From NCBI GenBank assembly GCA_029207755.1, contig JARCOQ010000005.1, positions 65,297,414 to 65,361,413 on the forward strand: a stretch of DNA of 64,000 bases, read 5' to 3'. The notes under the pieces are model-generated. The model did no database searches, was not told the DNA's origin, and worked only from the letters and a program-made list of their open reading frames with translations. This DNA comes from Chamaea fasciata. Lineage: Eukaryota > Chordata > Aves > Passeriformes > Sylviidae. Shown piece by piece: positions 25,401-34,400 of this stretch; within the stretch, counting starts at the first letter, position 1; the number at the start of each line of letters is the position of its first letter. The translations under genes were made by a program, and so were the position numbers.

Positions 25401-28400
25401 AGACCATGTTTCTTCATTACAGAGGTGACTGAAATGAACCCTTCCATGGCAGATTCATCCTGTATTGCTTCATTCTAGAGAGTGCATCTTGGACTCTGCT
25501 TTTAATAATGGATCTTTAATTACTCTCAAATATTCTTTTATTAATTATTTCAGAAATTCAGGTTGGGAATTCTGTATCCTGGACTTGTATCTGCAAGGGA
25601 TGAATCTGCCACCTTTGCACTCTTCTCAGACTTACGCAAATTGTCACATAGTGTGTGAAGCTCCCTTACTTTTTTTTTGTGTTTGTCAGTTTTACTTTTG
25701 CACCACTGCTTCCAGAACTGACCACAACACTTTATTCATTGGCAGAACCAAGTTACTGATCTTTCCTACAGTAACTGGAGTCTTTGTGTGTTCATATTTA
25801 ATATAATTCATTGTCTTGTCTTAAAATTCTGACGTGCTTGGAGCTGTAGTTGAAATTAAAGCATGAAAAGTATATCCCATCTCATTGTGAAGCATGAAGA
25901 ATGTCAATGAGTAAATACATTCATTTTACCACAAGGCATCTCACCTCAGTAGTAATAGGTAATGTAATAAACGAGGCAGGGACTCAGGTGGAATAAAAAA
26001 AAGGCACCTTGTTTATTAGTGAAACCACTGAGAACGGGAGCCAGAGATGAGCCCTGGCGCCATGCAACAAGCCAGAAAAGAAGCAACCAGTAACAGTGTA
26101 AAAACACTGGGTGCTCCTTAGGACCCAAATTCTTCCACCGGAGAACACTCTGGAATGTCTTTCAGTCCTTTTTATACCCTCTTGTTCTCACTCGATTGGT
26201 GCGCTCAGGATCCTCGCTCTGATTGGTTCCTTCTCTGGCGATTGATTGGCCTTTAGCAAGGACTATCCTGGACCAATCATTTGACTGGGGCGTCGAATGA
26301 TGGTCCGTCGCATCTACCAATCCGGGGTTGGAGTGCTGTCACTGCCAACTGCTTTCAGAAACCTCACTCACTCACAGCAAGTGCTACTTTTAACATATAA
26401 CTTCAGAAACGTTAACAATTACAACCGTTGACACATAAACTTCAGGAACATTCACAATTACAACTACTAACACATAAACTTCAGGAACATTAACAATTAC
26501 AACTATTAACTCCTAGAAACATTTATTTACTTATGATACTTAGAAACATTTATTTACTTACAACAGGTAATGTATAAAGTGTGTGTACATACAGTGTGAT
26601 GTGTCAAATGTTTCCAAACTCCTATGGTAGGTAGCCTTGCCTTGAGAAAGAGTATGTGTACAGAATCTAATCTTACATATCTTATATATCTTATATATCT
26701 TATATGTAATTCATTAAAATTGTTGGAACTTCCTCTGAATGTAGCAAAGCAGTAGCACTTAAAGGGATACTGGATGCTCTTATGCCACTTTTTTTCTAGT
26801 GTAGACTTTTACACACTTCAAATGTGTTCATGGATTCATATGACACCAGAGCTAGTGCTGTGGAAGGAACTGTGAAATAGATTGTGATTCTAACATGTAG
26901 TCTTTTTGCCCCTGAGGAGCAGCGTAGAAGACAATTGTTTACCCTGCTGAAATACTTTCAGCAATTACTTCTAGTAAATAACATTTCCCTGATTGCATCT
27001 AATTCCTTTTTCTCTCCTGTCCCAGAGTTCCAACCAGGAGTGCCATGGAAAGGTATACAGAACATTGACCCTGAATCTGACCCCTATGTGACCCCTGGAA
27101 GTGTACTGGGGGGGACAGCCACATCTCCCATTGTAGATACTGACCACCAACTTCTGCGGGACAATACCACAGGTAAAGCAGTGAACATCTGGTCAGTGAT
27201 TATCCAGGTCGTTCTGATACTCGGAGATTGTTGTGATGTTGAGGTTGTAGCAGGTGAACAATCTATGGCATTTGTCTGAGAAGGAAGCTGCATGCCTTTG
27301 CACTGTGGCTGGGAGCACCTGAAAGCTTGGCATTGGTACAGTCATGGCTCTGTTGAGGTTTAATGGTGTTTCAGAAACTCTGTGAACTCGGTCTCCTCTT
27401 TCACTCTTCTTTTCCTTTTGATAGGGTCTAATTCTTCCCTCAACACCTCGCTGCCTTCACCTGGTGCCTGGCCCTACAGTGCCTCTGACAATTCCTTCAC
27501 CAACGTTCATAGCACTTCAGGTATGTGGGCTTTGAAACTTACCCAGACAAAGCATTTTTCATTTAGCACTAGTCCATTGTTGCTCCACTTGGAGTATTAA
27601 GTCCATCATGGGTAACAGTGACTTGGCAAGACGAACACCGTAACTCTGAACATACCCACCTCCTTCCTCTTCCCCCCACCCTTTATATGCTGAACGTGAC
27701 TCTATATGGTATGGAATATCCCTTCGCACAGTTGGGGTCAGCTGTCCTAGTTGTTTCTTCCCAACTTCTTGTGCATCCTCATCCCTCCTGCTGGTGGGAG
27801 GATGTGAGAAACAGAAAAGGTCTTGATGCTATGTAAGCACTGCTCAGCAATATAACTAAATCATCTATTTTCCATGCTGTTCCCAGCACAAATCCAAAAC
27901 ACAGCCCCATACCAGGTACTGTGAAGAAAATCGACTCTACCCCAGCCAAAACCAGCATATTATGCAAGTTAGAATAAAGTAGTAGGAAGCAGCAGATGCA
28001 AAAGGAAAGATACAATACATGTGCAATCTTTTGGCATGTCATAATTTTTAAAATATGACCTGCTTGTGTATGTATTGATGAAGGTGTGTGATTTTTTTAT
28101 TTTAATTTTAGGACATGGGAGTGCTGTGAAGGGAATGTTTTTGCCTTGCCTTTTATAGCACTCATCATTCCCTGAAATCTGGACAGTGAGGACATTTGGT
28201 TCTTGGGCTTTTAATGGTTGGCCTGTAAGCATAAACTTAAATCTATATCTCAGATCCTTCATTAGAAGGTCACCACAGCTTTCTGTTAAAAAACTGTTCC
28301 TGCACACACTTCGCAGTAAAATGCTGGAAATACTTGCTCCGAATAAACCATTTGGATTTTAAGCTTCTTGCAAATGTCAAGAGTTTTTTCTTGAAGACAT

Positions 28401-31400
28401 CATTGTCTTGACAATTACTTAAAAACAAAGAATTGTGTATAAATAGCAGAGGTGATGCACAGAGCTGAGAGCTACATCTGGCCCGAACTTCAGGTTTTTT
28501 CATCATACTGAATAAAAGCTGTGTTCAGGTGTTACCTCAGCATCTTCACTGAATGGATTGAAAATGCTCTTTTGTCCTTAAGAAAAACTAAGTTCCTGCT
28601 CCTGATTTGTGAGCTGACTTTAGTTTGAAGCAGTGTATGCAGAATTCTAGTGACATAGAGGGTTCCTCTGTTATAACCTAAGGAGAGGAGTAGCATGTAG
28701 CAGCTTCTTGCCTTTGCTTAATTTTTATCTAGCACATAAGAAAGACCAAAGAGAGAAAAAGAAAATTGAAGGGAAATTAGACCACTGTCATATACCAATT
28801 TCTATTCATCTGCTAGACAAAAGTGTTTTGCAGTCAGAAAGCCAATAATGTGAATTGGGAATTTAGAATTCACCTATCTGTAAAGTAGAGTCTAGTGAAA
28901 GCAGGTTTTTTAAGCACTTTCACACACTTTGAAAGGTTAGTGCTTAAAACCTGCTTGCTACTGGCCATTTCTCTGTCATGGAAACAGAGATCCAGCTGTA
29001 AATTGAAGCATGCTTATACATGCTGAAAGCTTTATGGCCTTGGTTTCCAGATGTGTTAAATTATGGTGCCCTGGCATATCATAAATGTGTGGGTTTTCCC
29101 TTTGTTTCAAATTACATTCACCACCGTCTGCTGGTGACTAAAGTTAAATGCACATATTTGCCCACACATACATGAGAGTTATGATTAAGAAAGTGTCTGA
29201 CACAGCCTTTTCCCCCAGATTGCCATGTCTGTGTTGGCTGGCTCTTAGTGCAGAGCAGTGAGGAATTTTCAAGGAATTTTGACTTTTGAAAATGTCCCTT
29301 GGTGTCAGAAGTTGTGGGAGAATTTGCAGTCTACCTTTTTTAAAAAACTGGTTGTTGTGGGTTAGATTTGTTTCTTTTTTACTTACAGATTTTTTTCCCA
29401 TAAGTTGCTAGGAAACTAACTACTGGATACATACGGGTACTTGAACAAAGTAGCCAAAGGAGAGGAGTGTAGCACCTGGCTACCCTTCTGTTATCTCTAG
29501 GAGTTTCTCTAAGAGGGGGAAGATAAAGGACAGAGCTGGGGGCAGCTGTGCTCTCCCACTCTCAAGCAGGACGGCCAAGCTGTGGCTTGCTGCAGAGAGG
29601 ATTCGCTGTCAGTACCAGGGTCCGGTCCTGCCTGGGGATCTTCCACCATCTCTTCGTGTGTCCGGGAGTTCTGAGCTTGCTATCTCATGGCTTGCTGGAG
29701 CTGGGCCGCCACTGTCCCGTTGTCACCGCTTCTTTGGCATTGCTCTTAGTCTTTTTGCTGCACTGTGGCCCTGCACCCCCCTGCCTGACAGGACATCCCA
29801 CAGTTCCAGCTACCACCACGGGACTTCTGATATATCCCATCCACCAGCCCAGGATTTTCTGCAGTTCCAGCTTGGTGCCCCTCAGAGTCCTGCAGGGGTA
29901 CCGGGGGTCAGACTGCCTTGGGGTTTTGTGAAGCAAAGCCTCTCCTCCATCACTTCCCATCTCATCCAAGAAGGCTGTCATAAGGTTTCCTGGTTCTGAT
30001 TTGTTGTTAATGCTGTAGTTATTGTTTTGTTTGTCTTGTTATAAATACTAGTAAAGAACTGTTATTCCTATCCCCATACCTTTCCCGGAGAGCCCCTTAA
30101 TTTCAAAATCATAATATTTTGGAGAGAAGGAGTTTACATTCTCCATTGAAAGGGAGAGAAGGGATTTACATTCTCCATTGAAAGGGAGGCTCCAGCTTTT
30201 CCCTGGCAGACACCTGTCTTTCAAACTAAGACACTGGTTTAGGCAGAGCTCACAGATATTCATGACCAGTAGTGGTGTTCTGGGGAGTGCTTTTATTTTT
30301 CTTTTTTATTGCATTTCTTTGTAAAAAGTTCTTGAAATATGTTAAGGATACCCACTATAGGTCTTCCAGTAGGCACCTGCCTATTAGTAATATTTTCTAG
30401 TGAAAAAATGCACTATCAAGATTGTTTTAAAGTCCAGCTGTCACACAGCTTAAGCGGCCTTCATTATGTGGTACTGCTGTGTCAACATTGTGTGAGGTTT
30501 GTGATTTACAAGAAAGCTTTGATCTTGTATGGAAGACATCTTTAGGAGGCAACATTTTCTTAGTAGATGAAGAATGGTAAACACTACTTTCAGTTCTGTG
30601 CAGGTTTTTTTACTTGAAGAAGGTCCAGTTTCATTAGAGGTCAGTAGTGCCCAAACTTTTAAGAAATTCTCGAGTTCTTAGATGAAATGTAGTGTGGACA
30701 TAAAAGTTGCTGTTCATCTAATTAATGATGGAACATATTGCAATCAGCTACACTGTCATAAATGATCTAGGTATATTGCTTTTTTTTTTGGTCAGCATAT
30801 ATAAAATAAGCAAAGATTAGGTTACATGTAGCATGGAGTTTTTTTTGGTATGATAAATTAACTATTGTATGGTTCTGTTTTTCATGCTTGTCTCTAATAT
30901 AAGTGCAGTCAAAATACTTACTGTGATAGGACAGGTCCTTAATCTCACAAGTTTCTCTAATATTTACGATTTCTTTAATCTTCTAGCAAAATTCAGTGAT
31001 TACAAATCAACATGGTCCCCAGATCCCATAGGACACAATCCCACTCATCTCTCCAACAAGATGTGGAAAAACCATATTTCCTCAAGGAACACTACAGGGC
31101 TGCCTCGCCCACCTCCTGGCCTGACCAACCCCAAACCATCATCTCCGTGGAACAGCACAGCACCCCGATCAGTCAGGGGCTGGGGGGCACAGGACTCAAG
31201 GCTTGGCTCTGGTAAGACAATCAACTGGTAGCACCACTGATTAGACCTAAGCAATGTACATTTTACAAGCACCAGTGGTTTGGAGGAAAGAAAGTTGCGG
31301 TTGTCTGGTAGTAGGAAAAAAGAGAGTTCCTTCTTGAAATGGAAATTTGCTGTCAGTAATTGGGGTGGATGGGGGGTTGAATCCCAGTCCTGCTGCAGAA

Positions 31401-34400
31401 AATGAGTGAAGAAGGGCTAAGGACTGCCAGAAGAGAATACCTGCTACATACGGCCTTTCAAGACTAGATGCGTGCTATGTGTGGAAACTCCTCAAAGATA
31501 AACTCCAGTAAAATGAATCTTGATGTGAACTGTGAGGAAAGGTGTGGTTTTGTTTCAGGATGGAAGATTAGACTTTCATGTTTTAACAGGGCTGGTAATG
31601 CTGATATTTTCTGAAAGACCTAACTGTAAAGAAAGATGGTTTTTCTTTGTATCAATTCTGTTTTGATTGATCTGTCTTATAATTTGCAGCATCTACTTGG
31701 AGTGATGGTGGCTCAGTTCGTCCTAGCTACTGGCTGGTTCTTCACAATCTCACTCCACAGGTATTTTTCTGTGGTTGCTTCTGGGAACTTTTTTGCTTTA
31801 GCAAGGATTTGTGAATTCTTCAGTTGTTTCTTTTTGAATAAAATGTGACAAAATCAGATTTGTCAGCATATATAACGTATTTCTACTAAACTGAGCTGCA
31901 GTCTGACTGGTTTTTCTATTGTAATTGCTTCAGCTAATTCCAAGATGTTCAGGTTTTGCTATGTGACTGTTAAAACATTCCTTTACTTAAGAGTTATAAA
32001 AAGTAATTAAACAGAAAGATATTTCTTAGAAGTGAGGGTAAATTTCATGACTATGATGTGGAAGGTTTGTAGTTGTTCTTTGGGATTTTGTCAGTAAGAA
32101 ATGTGTTGCAACTGCCAGTTTTCACTTTAGTGTTTCCATAGTGAAACCACAGAATTTTTGCCCTCCTGCCAAAACCAGTCTAGTTAGCTTTTTTCTGCAA
32201 GTATTCTCAATGCTTGCTGCCATTCAAAATCAATTCCATGGAGTTACTGTTTTCAGCATTCCCAATTAGTGCTGTATTCAAGGGCTAGGAAAAGTGTATA
32301 TGATTATCAGCAGCACCCTGAGGTCTAGACAGAGAGTCCCTGTTCAGCAGGATAATTTACCATACTTCTACAGTCTACAGAAAAAGTTTGATGTGAAAGG
32401 GAAAGCTGAGGTCTCCATCTCATCTCCCAAAATGGTGAACCATGCTCCTTTTGTAGAAAAGACTGTTTACCTTGATGTGAAGGAGGAAGTGGTGTAAGGA
32501 AAAAGCACAGTTCTAAGTCTGGCTTGTGTAAAATTCTTTAATGCTGCTTTAGGAATTATTTAATGGAAGAAGAATGTATTTTGGAGGCATTGAAGATAGT
32601 AGGAAAGAGAAACAGATCGCAATTGTCTCATTATGGATTCTCTCTTTATTGTGGATCAGTACACCAGAGAAGTGTAAAGGTTCAGATGGATTGATAGACT
32701 CACAGAATGGTTAGGCTTGGAAGGAACAATATGTTCATTTCGAGGTTCTCTGTTTTAACTTTGACCATATTTGTACCCCCACACGACTTCTTTTTCCCTC
32801 ATTTGAAGCCGTATTATAGGGGGGAAAGAAGGAAGAAAGTAGCACTTCCTTAAGTATTTGCACATACGGATCCCATTCATATGTCCATGTTCCTGTGGCA
32901 CTTCAGGAATGGAATCTGTCTGTACAGAACACCTGGGAGAACAGCTGTTAATGCTGCAGAAGGAAGTAAGCAGCAACTGCTGTAAAAACATTAGTTCAGT
33001 CAGAATGGACATTGGTTGGTTTGGCAGCAAAATCACTGACTCTGTCACTGTTTCATAAACCAGAAAGACAAAGAAGCACCAAAATGAGTTTTCAAAAATT
33101 TCATTGTAGGGATATTTCCAGTTTTGCAAAAACCTTTTAAATACTAGTTTATCTAAATTCTGCTGAAATTGGAAGGCTGGAGACTAAGACGTTCTGGCTC
33201 TTTTGCAACAAATTCTGATGACTGAAGATGGTGAGAAGTACAAGTTATATATAATTACTGGAAAAGCTGTCAACATAAGGATAGTGACAGTGTAAGAAAC
33301 TCAGTAAGAGGGAAAACTGGACTCAAGCTGTAAGTGAACAGGAAAGATAATTTAGATTATTCCATACTAAAGCAAACTGCGTGTAATTGTGAGAAGTCAA
33401 GGCATACCAGTTCCTGTTTGAAAATCAACTTCTGTCTCCTCTGCTTTCATCTGTTTTTCTTTCTGAGGGCAGAATATCTTACAATTACTGACGAAGTCAG
33501 GATTGAAGTATGTTTGGAGAAATAATTACAAACATCTGTTTCATCCTGGCTGTTCTTCCTCAGATTGATGGGTCAACCTTGAGGACAATCTGCATGCAGC
33601 ATGGCCCACTGCTGACATTCCATCTGAACCTGACCCAGGGCACTGCCCTCATCCGATACAACACCAAACAGGAGGCAGCCAAGGCCCAGACTGCACTGCA
33701 CATGTAAGCAAGATTTTGAGACAAAAATCTTTGGAGGTGTGGGGTTGAGGTGTAAGCCTCTAAACTCAGTGAAAACTTTTGAATTACATTAATCTCCTGA
33801 ATTCCAAAGCCTTTGAACCTGTTCTTCATCTGTTTTGTTTGAAAGGTGGCATATGTGCATTTACCTACATAGTATAGTCATTTTTATTGCTCTTGGTGTT
33901 AGCGTTCAGGACCTTAGTTTAAATTTATAAAGATTTTGTTCAGGCATAACTGAATGTTGGGGCAAGGGTTTGGGGTGTGTTTGTTTTGTTTTGTTTTGTT
34001 TTGTTTTTTCCCTGTATAAAATGAAAGTTCTTGGGTTTTGAGTGAGTTTCACTGTCAAAAACAGCTGAAGTTTTCCATGTCCACAGCAATATAGGAATGT
34101 GGCTGATACCTCCTTTGATTTGGGCACTTTTTGGTGTTTTCCCGTCCTTTCTGAATCCCTTGCCATTACCTTTTGACTCTAACTTTTTTTTTTTTTTTTT
34201 TCTCACATATGTACCTTGCCCTGTAGGTGTGTGTTGGGAAACACTACCATCCTGGCTGAGTTTGCCACAGATGAAGAGGTTAGTCGCTTTTTGGCACAAG
34301 CTCAGCCCCCTACACCTGCAGCGACTCCAAGTGCACCTGCAGCGGGCTGGCAATCCCTGGAGACAGGACAGAACCAGACAGATCCAGTTGGACCTGCTTT

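Larger units (their letters stand above)
21856..27025 (+). other. TNRC6B: TNRC6B intron between window exons 13 and 14 (5.2 kb)
   Basis: Contains an old CR1 remnant (about 25030-25285), a solo LTR (25963-26565) and an AT-rich tandem repeat (about 26668-26708). The rest, including 21860-24900, carries only stop-interrupted frames that I do not recognise. Confidence 0.78.
27521..30986 (+). other. TNRC6B: TNRC6B intron between window exons 15 and 16 (3.5 kb)
   Basis: Contains the sense-oriented solo LTR 29353-30233. Outside it I recognise nothing. Confidence 0.8.
31761..34226 (+). other. TNRC6B: TNRC6B introns around window exon 18
   Basis: Intron 31761-33563 has a possible CR1 scrap near 32698-32730. 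Intron 33704-34226 has a TTTTG pentanucleotide tract (about 33979-34006) and a T run before the exon 19 acceptor. The short intron 31212-31689 upstream holds nothing recognisable. Confidence 0.75.

Noticed and set aside
26884..27279. A 131-codon frame as a separate gene
   Set aside because: Its middle is TNRC6B window exon 14 and its ends are intron read-through.
29548..29999. Open frames of 127, 113 and 98 codons
   Set aside because: They lie wholly inside the solo LTR on both strands, overlap each other, and resemble no protein I know.
25963..30233. The two LTRs as 5' and 3' ends of one provirus
   Set aside because: They are in opposite orientations, have different sequences, lengths and target duplications, and TNRC6B exons 14 and 15 lie between them. 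They are two independent solo LTRs.
32755..33129. A 124-codon minus-strand intronic frame
   Set aside because: No recognisable domain, no splice or promoter context, and expected by chance in 64 kb.
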